Assembly (NCBI GenBank): GCA_016098155.1
Contig: JAAAJB010000260.1
Location: 1-46,662, forward strand
From: Actinomortierella ambigua
Taxonomy: Eukaryota; Mortierellomycota; Mortierellomycetes; Mortierellales; Mortierellaceae
Direction of reading: 5' to 3'
Length of the DNA stretch: 46,662 nucleotides
Shown: in pieces, positions 10,558-23,600 of the stretch
Position numbering within the stretch: the stretch's first letter is position 1
Layout: every line of letters begins with the position of its first letter
The notes under the pieces: generated by a model
Databases searched by the model: none
Told to the model about the DNA's origin: nothing
What the model saw: only the letters and a program-made list of their open reading frames with translations
Program-made: the position numbers and the translations under genes

Positions 10558-13500
10558 ATGGCATACCACAGCAACTTTACCCCCTCACAGGCCTCTCAGC
10601 AGGTCGTCGAGGACACCGGTACGTCCTTGTGCCCACCCTCCCCCCCTGCCTGCCCTTTGGAGGGGAAAAGGGGGACAAATGTTTTCCACGTTGCTGCTGC
10701 TGTTATGCGTGTGTGTGTGTGTGTGTGGTTATGATGGTGGTGGTTGTGACACCCTGTCATGTCCTCTTACCCCTCATTTCCCTGTCGCTAATACTCATCA
10801 TGCTCTTCACTCTTCTCTTTCTCTCTCTCTTTCTTTCCTTGCGTCCTACCTCTTCTCACTCTCTCCTCCTCCTCTGTCATGGATGTACGGGTCCTCGCTC
10901 ACTCGCCTCTTCCTCATCACCATGGCTTCTTCCCTGGAAAACGAACAGCGAAGATCATGGACAAGACGTGGGAAAACGTCCAACAAAAGAGTAAGACCAC
11001 GTCAGTTTTGCCATTGTGTCGCAATTGCATCAGGCTACCCAATCACTCTTACTGATATCTGGCAACCACACTGCGCTTTTCCCTCTCGATTCGTTCCTTC
11101 TTCTCCTCTCCTTAGCATTCACAAAGTGGTACGGCACTCCCACCTTCAACCAAACCTTCCTTTCACAACCCACCATGCATTACTATGCCATGACGATGTT
11201 CTGTGTGCTTGACGGCAAAAATTACAGTTGGGATTGCTCACTTCATGCATTATGGACTCTATTTTTTTTTATTATGCTTTATATTTTCAGGGTGAACACC
11301 AAGCTTAGTGCAGGTCGCCATAAGGAAATCTCCAATCTCCTTCAAATGTCCGATGGTGTGCCGCTGATCCAACTTTTGGTAATAGTCTAAACATTTGTGT
11401 GATCCGTTTATTCTTGGCAAAAAGAAGAAGAAGAAGAAGAAAAAAAAAAGAGATGACGATCAGCGGGGGAGAAGACGGCAGAAGAACCTGGATCCACTCC
11501 TCCTGTCAGCACAGCCCACTGAGACCCCCACAAAACCTTCTTCTCTCTCTCTTTCTTCCAATTCTTTTTTGGAACGCAATTTATAACAGGAAGTCATCGG
11601 CGATACGTCTCTTGGCAGATACAACAAAGTGGCGAGACTGCGGATTCAGCGCGTCGAGAATGTCAACAAGTGTCTCGAGTTTATCCGTCAGAACGGCGTC
11701 AGCTTGACCAACATTGGTGCCGAAGGTAAGCTGGGCAGGTCAGGTTACCACCCTCACAATGCGCATAGTAGCTGAGAGGCGGTGCAGTCACAATGTCAGG
11801 ATCATCCTGGAAGCAGGGGAGATGGAGAGGCTGGCAGGCAGTCAGGCTGGCAGGCATATGGAGAGACATGCAGAGACAGAGGAAAGGGGAAGGAGAGAAG
11901 GAGAATTAACGCTCTCGTCTATACTTTATTTTTTTTTCGGATGGTGGTCTTGGCGCTCTATAGATATCGTGGACGAGAACCAGAAGCTGATCCTTGGCAT
12001 GATCTGGACACTCATTCTGCGCTTTACCATTGCCGATATCAAGTAAGGAGGAGCCCCCCCCCCCTTCTCGCTCTCTTTCCTTTATTTTCTTCTCCCTTTG
12101 CCTGCCCTTGTGCTCACTCTCTTTGCTTCTTCTTCTCCCCTGCTTGATAGTGAGGAGGGTTTGTCTGCCAAGGAAGGCTTGCTGCTTTGGTGCCAGCGCA
12201 AGACTGCCCCCTACAAAGAGGTGAACGTGCGCGACTTTACATACAGGTTAGTACGAGAGGATGTAGTCTAAGGGTCTACGCAGCTGCATGTCGTCACTCG
12301 GTATGCAGCAACCTATTTTTTTTTCAAGATCGGAGATACTAACTACGTTTATCATTGAACCCTCTCTATCGTTCTCTTTGGTTAGTTGGGCTGATGGCTT
12401 GGCATTGTAAGTGGCGCTACATTTTTCATGACACTGGAATTTCTCGAGTTTTAGCACAGCCCAATTAACCCTGTTTTGTTTGCCCCCCCTCCACCCCGCC
12501 TGCCCCCCCCTTCCTTACCCCCTATCGGGATACTCTTTCCCCTCTATCTCTCTCTCTCTCCACCTTTCAATAGCTGCGCACTGATTCACCGCCACCGCCC
12601 CGATCTCCTCGACTATGACGCACTGGATAAGACGGACCGACACGGCAACACGCAGCTGGCGTTTGATGTGGCTCAGGAGCACCTAAACATTCCCAAGCTG
12701 TTGGATGTGGAGGATGTGTGTGACATCTCCAAGCCGGACGAGCGATCGATTATGACCTATGTGGCGCAATACTTCCACGCGTTTTCAGAGCTGGGCAAGG
12801 TGGACACGGCGGGACGACGTGTGGCCAAGTTTGCGGAGGTGATGGAGTCTGTGTGGGAGATGCAGAACGACTATGAGCGACGGGTGAACGAGCTGATGCA
12901 GGCGATTGACGACAAGAAATCCGAGTGGGAGGAGCGATCGCGGTTCCAGGGAGGGTATGCGGATGCGAAGCGGCAGTCGAACGAGTTTAACAACTACAAG
13001 ACATCGCAGAAGCGCGCTTGGGTGGCGGAGAAGCGCGATATCGATACGTTGCTCGGCAATATCCAGACAAAGCTCAAGACGTATGAGCTCAAGCCGTACC
13101 ACCCGCCTGCGGGCCTGTCTCTGCAGGTAAGGAGAGAGAGTGAGAGAGACAGGGAGATAGAGAAAAAAAAGACAGAAAGACAGAGAGACAGAGAGAGAAA
13201 AAAAAGACAGAGAGACAGAGACAGAGAGATAGAGAGACAGAGACAGAGAGACAGTTGAGACGGAGAGGCAGAGAGGATGCATTCCTATGGCACTCATCAC
13301 ATTGGCATGTTTTTTTTTTTTTTTTTTTTTCAAATCTAGGATCTGGATTACTTCTGGAGTGACCTGCTAGCATCAGAGGAGAAGCGGTATCGATCTATTA
13401 ATGCCACCCTCCGAGAGTAAGTTGCAGGGTACACTGTGCATGGTTACATCCCCCAGCATGCATTGTTTCACCCAACACTAAAGTCTCCGGGAAAAACAAA

Positions 13501-14899
13501 AGAATGGATATGTGTTTGCTCACTCTATGTGCCTCTTTTTTGTCGACTCTTCATACACTCGGGAAATAATAGCATCAAGGAGAAGCTCCGACAAGACTTT
13601 GCTAAGCATGCCAATGACTTTCAGGCCAAAGTCAATGCCCTGTCGAACGAGCTGGCCTCCGTCGAAGGCGATTTGGATGTAAGTTTGTCAAAAAATAATC
13701 GTGTTCGCTCTTGTTAGAATGAGAGAGAGAATGGAAGGGGGAAAAGGAGAGACCAAAGAAAAAAACAGTACAGCCACGAGGGAGTAGAGCGTGTGAAGGT
13801 TGGCCACTACTCTCTCTGTGTGTGTTGCCTTCCCTCTCTATCATGCCCTCCCTCTTCTCCCTCTTCTTCCCTTACAAAATCGTTACGGCGAAGCAGGAGT
13901 TACTAAGACAAGTATGATTTTGTTGTGTGTTTGATGTGTTCTTTACCTTTTATAGTTGCAATTGGCTCGTGTGCGCGACTTGAGCACACGCGCTAGCCCG
14001 ATGGCGCATGATTTGGACACGATCAATCGTCTCCAGCAACAGTGTCTGGAGGCAAATGTGGAAGAGAATGACTACACCATTTATTCTGTAGATGATCTGT
14101 CGTTCGATTTTGGCCTGTTGGAGCAATCAATCCAGAAGAAGTCGGCGTTTATCTCGAACCAGGTAAGAAAAAGAGAGAGAGATAGAGATTATCGTGCTCG
14201 GACTTTCTTTTTCGCTATTGCATCACTACACTTCCTATGCTTGGGGCTAGTCTTTTTTTTTGTGCACAAACACACGCATTCTTTTCCTTCTTTGTGGCGC
14301 ATTTTCAAAGAAGCGAGCATTGTCTACCAAAAAAGCACCAGTCGTCTTTACGACGACTTTTTCTTCCTAGGAAGGTGGGGAAGAAAGCGTGGGAGCTGAA
14401 TATCGGACTCAACATCCTTCATGGTTTTTTTCTTTTTTTTGTCCTGCCGCAATAGATTGTGTCGCGCCAGATGACCAACTTGACACCGGCACAATTGGAG
14501 GAGTTTGAAAGCACGTTCCGATACTTTGACAAGGACCAGTCCAACTCGCTGTCGCCTATCGAGTTCAATGCGGCGCTGGCGTCGTTGGGCATCATGTACG
14601 AGGACGACCAGTTTACGCAGGTGTTTTCCACGTGCAGTCAAGGCACGTCGGAGGTGCTGTTTGAACAGTTTATCAACTTTATGGTGGGCGTTACTGAGGA
14701 CCGGACTTCGGCAGACCAGGTCCGAGAGTCGTTCCGGGTTGTTGCAGGCGAAAAGCCGTTTGTAACGGAGCTTGATTTGAAGCAATCGATGCTTCCAGTC
14801 GCCATTGTCCAGTACCTGACGGACACCATGCCACCCTCCAACGCTGGTCAAGGATATGATTACGAGGGCTATCTGGACACGGTGTTTAGCAACAAGTAG
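10558..14899 (+). CDS. ain1: Alpha-actinin (actin cross-linking protein), 13 exons
   Basis: Exons: 10558-10618, 10949-10990, 11116-11128, 11291-11378, 11590-11725, 11964-12042, 12151-12246, 12386-12406, 12574-13126, 13340-13416, 13573-13678, 13956-14162, 14456-14899. All introns are GT..AG, and the frame closes at 640 residues, close to fission-yeast Ain1. Alpha-actinins cross-link F-actin as antiparallel dimers; fungal ones act at the cytokinetic ring and actin cables. Order: CH1 (about 20-125: [13 protein letters not shown], then FTKWVNTKL), CH2 (about 140-245: [34 protein letters not shown]), a short spectrin-type rod (about 255-490), then EF-hands. The first EF loop, [12 protein letters not shown] near residues 518-529, has Ca-binding residues; the second is degenerate, as often in this family. 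The ATG sits in ACACCATGG. Exons 3 (13 nt) and 8 (21 nt) are microexons, supported by exact restoration of the conserved CH sequences. Confidence 0.94.
13132..13331 (+). repeat. GAGACA repeats followed by poly-T inside an actinin intron
   Basis: The intron after exon 9 starts with about 120 bp of GA/GACA purine repeat and ends with about 21 T residues just before the acceptor CAAATCTAG. The poly-T is likely the polypyrimidine tract. Confidence 0.85.
13901..13907 (+). promoter_or_regulatory. Branch-site motif TACTAAG in an actinin intron
   Basis: A near-canonical branch point 49 nt before the exon start at 13956. It falls in a short open stretch that could be mistaken for a microexon. Confidence 0.5.
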
Positions 14900-17637
14900 A
14901 GGGTGTTTCTGTCTCTCTATCTTTCTTCCCACACCCCACCCGCCTCTCTCCTCTGTCGTACACATGCTTTCTCTTTTTTTTCATGGTCTTTGCTTCCTCT
15001 CTTCTTTGTGGGAAATAAAGATAATCGCCTCCTATCTTATGCATCCATAATTTCATGCACTTTTCAGCAACTCTATCTCCCACCCCTTTGTTTCGATTTT
15101 GAATGTATCTCAACGTGAACTAGGAGGTTCTTTCTCTATGGGCCCTAATTACGATACAATACGATGCGAGGGTATCGCATATGAGCCAAACAGGTCATTG
15201 AGGGAGGGAAGGGAGAGGTTATTTCGTTTATGGTAACGAAAACAAGAATGGCTGTTGAGAGATTTTTAGAACGAAAAACTTTCAAGAGGGGTAAGAAAAG
15301 AGATTGGCTTTTGTGTCCGTGTGTGCGTGCGTTGTGTACCCCTGTGACACGAGAACACATTGGGTAAAAAGAAAAATGGCTAGTTCAACAATGCGCGAGG
15401 GGAGGGCAAAAGCAGGTTTGTCTTTCCTTCCCAAGGGTGGTTCCACGATGAGCACCCTCTCCATTGATTATTTTATCTTACAATGTGGGTACTTTCCACC
15501 TGTGGTGCTAAAGGGTGGGAAAGTAGAAGGAAAAGGTGCGACAGCTGTACGACACGAGGGGAAAGAGAAAGAATTAGAGCCCCTCGAACGCCTATTTTTT
15601 TTTTTTTTTTGTGGGTGCTTGTGCTTGTTGTTGTTGCTGTTGCTGTTGCTCGCGGCATGTCCACGCCATATCAGGAATTCGGCAAGTCGGTCCGAGAGGG
15701 CGAGAGTAAGGAGCGAGGGTATGCAAGGAGAGAGAGACAGGAGATAGAGGGGGACATTGAATACTGTGGCGAGTATCATTGGACGAGAGAGCTTCATAAC
15801 AGTCTGCTGATGGGAGAAAATAGGCGCCCATTTCGTCCACCTAGCCTACACAAAACACCCTCCTAGACAAACCTGCAGTAGTACACTGTACATACAGTTC
15901 TTGTACCTTCTTGTGTACCCCTCGACGAGCCTTTACATTCAGATCGGCCGATCACTATCCCAGTGTGGGGTCTCTGATCATCTCTTGTCACTGTTCACCT
16001 TCGCTCCTTGGAAACTCGAGAAGGAGGATTGTGCCCATGGAGGGTCGACTAGGGCGAGAGGGAAGGCGGAGCAACAAAAATATTTAGGCAAAATAGAATT
16101 GAGGCGCGCTACTCTGTCTACAGCCACGACATGCGATAGTTGTGGTGGGTGATGTTGGAGGATAGGAAAACCAAAAAAAAAAAAAAAAAAAATGCATTCT
16201 GCGAAAGAGAAGGCTGAGAGGAACGAGCAAGTAAGGCGGGGTGAAAGCGAGAGAGTGTGTGTGAGTGAGTGCGAGGGAGAGAGGGGAAATGAGAAAAAGT
16301 GCGACAAGGTTGTATGGATCCAGCAGACGGCCAATGTGCCCAAATATGGGTATGATTTCAGGAGGAGGGGATCACTGATCGTTCCTTACATTGGTCCGCT
16401 GGAGAGAGGAGCCCTGTCAGCAGCACCATTCATCCCACCCTTTTACCTGCTGCTGCTGCCTACCCTTCCTACCTGCCTACCTACCTACCTACCTGCCCAA
16501 TACCAACCTTCCCTGCCAGCAGCATCGCCACCTCCTGCTGCTGCCTGTCATCAAGACAGTCCTTTTGCCCCTCCCCTTCTCTCTCGCCTCCCCTCTCCTT
16601 GCCATATCATTTTTCAATGTTAATAATAATAATAATCTTCAACAATGTGTGTTTGGTTGCAAGAGAGAAAAGGAACAAGTGGCAGGCAGATGTGATCAAT
16701 AGAGAGGCCATCCGAGGGGTGTGCTCTATATTTTTCTTGTCCTTCAGTCGCGCACTTTGTTTCTCAAAGAACGCTGTTTCTTTTGGTAGCGGAGAAAAAA
16801 AAAAGAGTCGAGGGAGACACAAAAGGATGTGTTCGGTGGCATCCTTTTCGAGGCAAGAAAACGTTCCTTCTTGATTCTCACTCACACCCTGTTGCTGGCT
16901 GGACTACACAGACTGGCTCCAGACTTTGAACCCTACTTACTTTCGCAACATCCTTTTTTCCCCTCCATTCATTCTTTCTTGCTCTCCATTGCGTGGCCAA
17001 ACGCACTCACAGGTTGTTGAGTTGTGGCCCTGTTGTCTGTCTTTCACACCGTACTCTCACACACACACATTCTCTCTCTCTATCGCTCTCACCATTGCCT
17101 GTTATCACTTTCTGCCACTTTTTGTTTTCATTGTTGACAACGGTCTATCACTCGCTCTATCCACCAATCTGCCGCGGCAACCGTCCTTTTTTTGTGCTGC
17201 CCTTTTTTTTTTCTTCTCTCTTTCTCTCTTCTACGTCTGCTCCCTCCATTACTCGCTCCCCTTTCTGTCACCCTTTGCATTGTCCATCCTCGCCTCCCTT
17301 CTCTGGTTCACAGTTCTCTCTCTCTCTGTTTCTGTCTCTCTCTCTCTCTCTGTCTCTGCCTCTCTCTCACACACACTCTCTCACCCACTCCCTCAACACT
17401 CACACCCCTTGTCCTGCCACCCATTACTGCCAGCCTTCCCACACCCCTCCATCGAACAGGGCCGCCAGGACATACCGGCAAGGAAACTCATCAGCTCTCT
17501 TGTGTGTGATTTCGACATTTGCCTTTTTGCACTTGAACAGCAACGCACTCTGGACTGGGGATTGTTAGCTTTCAAGTTCAGACAAGAGCCTTGTCTCTCT
17601 TCGAAACGTACAGCGCAGTGTTGTCTGATCCACCATC
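14900..17637. other. Gene-free intergenic region with a poly(A) signal, microsatellites and a long pyrimidine-rich leader
   Basis: The 3' UTR of the actinin gene comes first, with AATAAA at 15014-15019. From about 15100 to 16850 I find only low-complexity frames, poly-T (about 15595-15610), poly-A (about 16172-16191), CCTA repeats (about 16468-16495) and TAA repeats (about 16620-16635). From about 16900 to 17637 CT- and CA-rich sequence resembles the promoter and 5' leader of the ABC transporter. A non-coding RNA or leader intron cannot be excluded. Confidence 0.5.
15014..15019 (+). terminator. Poly(A) signal of the alpha-actinin gene
   Basis: AATAAA 115 bp after the TAG stop at 14897-14899. 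Confidence 0.65.
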
Positions 17638-20600
17638 ATGTCTTCATGGTGTGGCAACGAAGAATGGGTATGTGTGTCTGTGTGTTCCGTCTTTTCTCTG
17701 TGCATGTGTGTGTGTGTGTATAAGCCCAAAAGTCGACAACACACCCTCTCCCCACTGTCTCTTTCTCTCTTGCCTTGTCTCTCCAGCAGCAGTTTTGTTC
17801 AGCTGGTTGCCTCTGTTTTTATTTTGTCACTGTCCATGTTTACTGATTTGAGTGCCGTCCGTTGTGTATGTCACTTCTTCTGCGGTCCTCTTTCTCTCTC
17901 TCTCTCTCTCCCCTTTACGCTTGCTCCCCTCCATTATCATCATCATCATTGTCATCGTCATCGTCGACAGGGTCCTTCGACGGACGACCAGCTGGACCTC
18001 ACACCCTGCTTCCGCGAGGTCGTCCTTGAGACGTCCGTGCCCCTCCTCTTTGTCTTTACTACCATCACATTCTCCAGCCTGAGCCCATGGTTCGCGCGAC
18101 AGTGGGCAAGACGCCGGCGACTGTCCGACCCGCGACTGTCAGGACCAGGTCCCATTGCTCTTGAGGATGATGAGGATACCGCCACCTCTCACGCGACTCC
18201 GCCTCGGAGGATACCCAACGGTGTTGTTGATCCAGGTAAACACCAACGCGAACTATCTCGTTCGCTCAATTTTACCCCCCTCCTTCCCGAGATTCTCGCC
18301 TAGTATACGAGGGAAGCCTGGGTTTTATATGGATTCATGCACGTTTTTTTCGTACCTGGCGTTTCTTTTTTTTTTCTGCGTAATGACATACCACCCAAAA
18401 TAAGAAAACTCGAAGATCTAAGTGCTTTTTTTTCGGCTCTTGCCACTCTTTGCAACCACCTTACTTCTCCCCTTCCCTCTTTCACTCTATTTTAGTCTCG
18501 GCCTCTCTCTTGAATGGCAACGACACAGCCTACACCACGCGGGCAACAACAGCATCGGGCAAGCAAACCCGACCGACGGCGGGTCAGATCGAGGATGTAG
18601 CACTGCTTCTGTCCCCAAAGGACACCACGGACCTTGACGAGCGACCAGAGGACAAGGTCACGCACCCAACCTCGTCCGACATCTTTGCCATCACAGCAAC
18701 GATGCTGCAGTCGCTAAACTTCTTGGCACTCATGATTGTGCGATGGAAGTATCTCGAGTTGGGTGGCCCACATGGCCATCCTGGTCATATCCACCAGCCA
18801 AGCTACCGCTTTGTTATGCCTGTTGTTCAGTGCATTAGTTGGGTACGTATCTGTGTGTGTGTGTGTGTATGTTCGATGTGTCGTGTCTTTCATTTTTTTT
18901 TAAACTCACCCCAACCCCAAACAACAGGCACAAGCAACATTTCAATCGATTATGTTATATTTGTCCAGCACAGTCCAGCGCATGCTGACGATGGTTGCCA
19001 AGACATCCAGCCCTCCCCCGTCCAATGACTGACACGTTTTGAGTTTTTTCTTTCCTCCCTCCCCCCCCCTACTACTCGTGGACCGACCTCATATCTAGCT
19101 GTATGCGCTCGTCTTGTGTATTGCCGCAGCCTTCACACGGAGATTTGTACAGCCGTCCAGGATCCGGAGGATGTTGATTGTATTTTCGAGCTTCATGTTC
19201 ATCAACGCGCTGCTGCGGACACGGACGAGCTACCGACGGTTTCAGGGCAAGGAGCTGGACGACGGCGAAGGCTCGACACCCCGACAGCAGGAGTGGCTTC
19301 AGATGGAACTTATTTTTGCATTGATCAACATGGTGCTGGTGTCGATCTTTGCCGGAGTCATTGGCTTTACGTCCAAGGGACCTGATGTCTACTTTGAAGG
19401 GCGCAAGGTTTCGTCCGAGGTGAATGCGTCGCTCTTCTGCTGGACCACCTATAACTGGATGAACGACCTCATGTGGGAGGGCTATGCACGCGCCCTGGAG
19501 CTCGAGGACTTGCCCAGCCTGACGGATCGCATGCGTGCCAGACCAAGCTATAAGATCTTTGCTCGAACAAGGTATTGAACACTTTTTTCTGGTCTCGGAT
19601 CGTGCAATCAGCACCTCCTTATTTTTCGGCTGTTGTTCCTTTTTCCTTTTTCCCTTTTCCTTTTCCTTTTCCTTTTCCTTTTCCTTTTTTTTTTTTTTTT
19701 TTTTTGGTTTCTTGGCATCGCACGGACGAAAAGATTTCTCATCCCTATTATTTTCATTGAACGGCGGTGAAAAACTGCTTAGAACACACATCAAAGCTGC
19801 ACTGCAACCATCGCTCCTTTGGCGGATATACGAATGTAACCGTCGGGACATTTGGATCAACCTCTTCTTTGGAATCATCTCGTCCATCACCGCCTTTGGT
19901 GTCCCATACTATCTCAAGCTGCTGCTCGAGTACATCGAAGAGCCCAATGGCCCCAAAGAGCTGGCCTATTTGTACGTCTTTGCCATGCTAATCAGCGACG
20001 TGACGCGGAGTCTTGCCTTTGGTCAGAACCTCTACTACGGTCGTCGCGTCGAGGTCCGGCTCAAGGCGATGCTGAGTGCCGAGATCTATGCCAAATCGCT
20101 GCGACGCAAGGACATGACGGGCATTGTGACGGACGATAACAACAGCAACAGCAACGCGAGCGCAACAAAGGCCTCGCCGAGGGGCACCAAATCCGACTCT
20201 GGTATGATTACCAACCTCATGGCGGTGGATGCCAACCGGATCGCCACGTTGTTTTCGTACATCTTTTATCTGTACACATGCCCGATCGAGATTGCGATCG
20301 CGCTCGTGTTGCTGTACCAGGTTCTTGGCCTGTCGTCGCTGGTGGGCGTGGCCATCATGCTGCTGACGATGCCGGCTCATCATTTCGCAGCCAAGAAGTA
20401 TGTCAGGATCCAGGAACAGCTGATGCAGACCCGCGACCGTCGTGTTGGGTTGATGACAGAGTTGCTGCAGGGCATCCGCATGATCAAGTTTTTTGCCTGG
20501 GAGAAGAACATTCAGCGCAAGATCATGGGTAAGGAGAAGAAGGGGAGAGAACATTCATTTGCCCGGCGGTGGTGTAATTATATTTTTTTTTTGTGTCTTG

Positions 20601-23600
20601 GCTAACCGCAATTTCTTCTGTATCCCATTGATAGAAATTCGTGACCAGGAGCTGCGCCGGTTTGTTCGACTGTTCATCATCAACTCGTTTTTCACCTTGC
20701 TCTGGTTTGGCTCGCCCATCCTCGTGACGGTCATGTCCTTCACCTCGTACACCAAACTCGAGCACAAGACGCTGACATCCTCGGTCGCGTTTGCCGCCAT
20801 GGCCCTCTACCTCGTCTTGCGCCAGCCGCTCAACACGTTGCCCGGCATGGTCACGGACTTGCTCGAGGCCAAGGTGAGCCTGCGTCGCATCGAACATTTT
20901 TTGAACGAAGGCGAAGTCTGGAAGTACCGTGAGGAAGCCATCAGCAGCACCGGCAACAGCAACAGCCCTGGTAATATTGAGACGACGGCCATCGTTGAAG
21001 ACGAGTCGATGTCGCCCTTGCTGCAACCACATCAATCCTCTCCACCAACCCACCCAATGTCCTCACAGCAGCAGCAGCATCAACGAGGCATGTCCAACCC
21101 AGACAAGATTGGGTTCACCAACGCCACTTTCCGCTGGCACACTCGCGTGGCCAACAACCTCCCGTTGCCGAACGATGTCTCGGGGACGGCGAACGACCCT
21201 CTCCCGGGCACGTTCATGCTCCGGCATCTAACGCTCCATTTCCCCGTGGGCAAGCTGAGTCTGATCGTCGGACCGACAGGGTCCGGCAAGACATCGCTGC
21301 TGATGGCGCTCCTCCGAGAGATGGATCTCCTCTCGGGCACAGTCCACCTGCCACGGCCGACCTCCAAGATCATCGACGCACGAACGGGGTTGATCCCGGG
21401 CACGGTGGCGTATGTCTCGCAACACCCGTGGCTGCAACAGGCGAGCATCCGGGACAACATCCTGTTTGGGTCGCACTTTGAGCCGGACCGGTACCAGCAC
21501 GTGCTGGAGAGCTGTGGCCTGTTGCCGGACCTGGCGGTCTTTGAACATGGGGACCTCACGGAGATTGGTGAGAAGGGCGTGACGCTGTCTGGTGGGCAAA
21601 AGCAACGGGTGGCGCTGGCGCGAGCCTGTTACTCGCGCGCGCAGCATTTGTTGTTGGACGATTGTCTGTCGGCGGTGGATGCGCATACGGCGCGTCATTT
21701 GTTTGATCGGTGTCTGACGGGACCGTTGATGCAGGGCCGGACGAGGATCTTGGTCACGCATCATGTTCGACTGTGTCTGCGCGATTCCAACTTTGTGGCG
21801 TTGCTCAAGGAGGGCCAGGTCGCTATGTCTGGTTCGCCTTTGCAGGTCATTCGCTCGGGTCTGTTGCGGGAGATCTTGGAACGCGATGGGACGTTGGAGG
21901 AAGAACCCGATCGCTCGGCTTCGTCGACGCTTGTGGGCGGGTTGAGTGGATTGCCCGTCGTCGCTCCTTCTCCCGCCGCCGCTGTCGCGGCTGCTGCAGC
22001 GGCCGCGATCGGCAGCCCCTGTGGTGCTGGTGCAGATGCACTCTCGATCAATAGCGCCATGTCCTCCCCACGCGCCCATGCCAAGCACCCGATCGGCCGT
22101 GGCGCTAATGGTTGCCATGGCCCGGGCTCAGGCACGGGCACGAGCGGTGGTGGGCGTGGCGTCGGATCAGGCAAGACGGCCAAGAAGCTCGTCGATGAAG
22201 AAGAGCGGTCCAAGGGCCGAGTGCGATGGTTCGTCTACAACATGTACCTCAAGGCCTGTGGAGGTCCTGGGTTCTGGGTCTTGCTGGTCCTGATCCCGTT
22301 GATTGTCCGGCTGTTGGGCATGGCGGAGGTGTTTTGGCTCCGTGTCTGGACGTCGGCCTATCCGCTGAACCAGGGCTTTATGGCAGGCAAGGGAAGCAGT
22401 GGTGGCAAGGCCCTGGGCTCGATTTTCAAGATTCGATTGCCAGGCACTGGTGGGGATGGCGATGGCGATGGTGGTGGGGGTGGGGGTGGAGACGACGATG
22501 ACGATGACCTGGATTACTATATTGGCATCTATTGCTTCATTACGTTGATGGCCGTGTTCCTGACGATCGTGCGGATGTTTTGGCAGTTTTATGGCTCGCT
22601 GCGCGCGTCGCGCTCGCTGTACGAGGAGCTCTTGGCGGCTGTGATCCGGGCGCCGATCCGGTTCTTTGATACAACCCCTGTTGGGCGGATTGTGAACCGG
22701 TTCTCAAAGGACTTTGAGGTCATTGACTCGCAGATGATTCAGAAGATGGCCAGTATGCTTATTAATATGCTGGCCATCCTCAGCGTCGTCGTCATCATCT
22801 CGTTTGTGACGCCCGGCTTCTTGATTGCTGCCGTGTTTATATGTAAGGAAGAATGACATGATGCTTCTTTTGTTGGGTCAAGGATGGGGATGCCATTGCG
22901 TGTTTGCTGACCCTTTTATTTCTCTCCCTCTCTCCCTCTCAATTTTAGCCGCGGCATACATTTACGTGGGAATGTTCTATATCACATCGAGTCGCGAGCT
23001 GAAAAGACTCGAATCGATCACGAAATCGCCGCTGTATAGCCATTTCGGCGAGACATTGGTCGGCGTGTCGACGATTCGTGCCTTTGGCGCTGAGCATCGG
23101 TTCATGGAGGAAGTTTTGGTGAAGCTGGACAACAATAATGCCCCCTACTACTTCCTGTGGATGTGCAACCGCTGGCTCTGCATCCGTGTTGATATCATGG
23201 GCGCCCTCGTCAGCTTCATCGCCGGCATCCTCATCTTGATCAACTTGGAGCACCTCGATGCCGGCTGGGCAGGTATCAGCCTTGCATCTGCCTTGAACTT
23301 TATGGGCCTCTTCTACGTAAGTTCATTGGAATTCCTTGGTGTGTTTGTCTATGGGTGTATAATTTGTTTCGTATGCTCATGCCGAGATTTTTTTGTTTGT
23401 TTCCTATGCATTTTTAGTGGCTGGTGCGCATCTACACCGAGATGGAGATGGCGCTCAACAGTGTCGAGCGTGTACATGAATACCTCCAAATGCCTCAAGA
23501 GCCACCGGCTATCATTCCTGGATCTCGACCACCCGCAGGCGTAAGTTTACTCTGTTTCACTCGCTCCTTTACCTGAAAACTCTTTTTTTGTATTGCTCGA

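Noticed and set aside
13894..13914. Possible microexon in the actinin intron before 13956
   Set aside because: It would be in frame (ELLRQ), but it contains the TACTAAG branch motif, and the rod heptad pattern fits better without it.
16192..16623. 143-codon plus-strand frame in the gene-free region
   Set aside because: It is built from a poly-A edge, GA-rich and CCTA-repeat sequence, with no domain or splice support.
18929..19033. Possible extra exon in ABC transporter intron 3
   Set aside because: An open stretch follows an AG but ends in TGA without a usable donor, while direct joining of 18842 to 19099 restores the conserved TMD0 helix.
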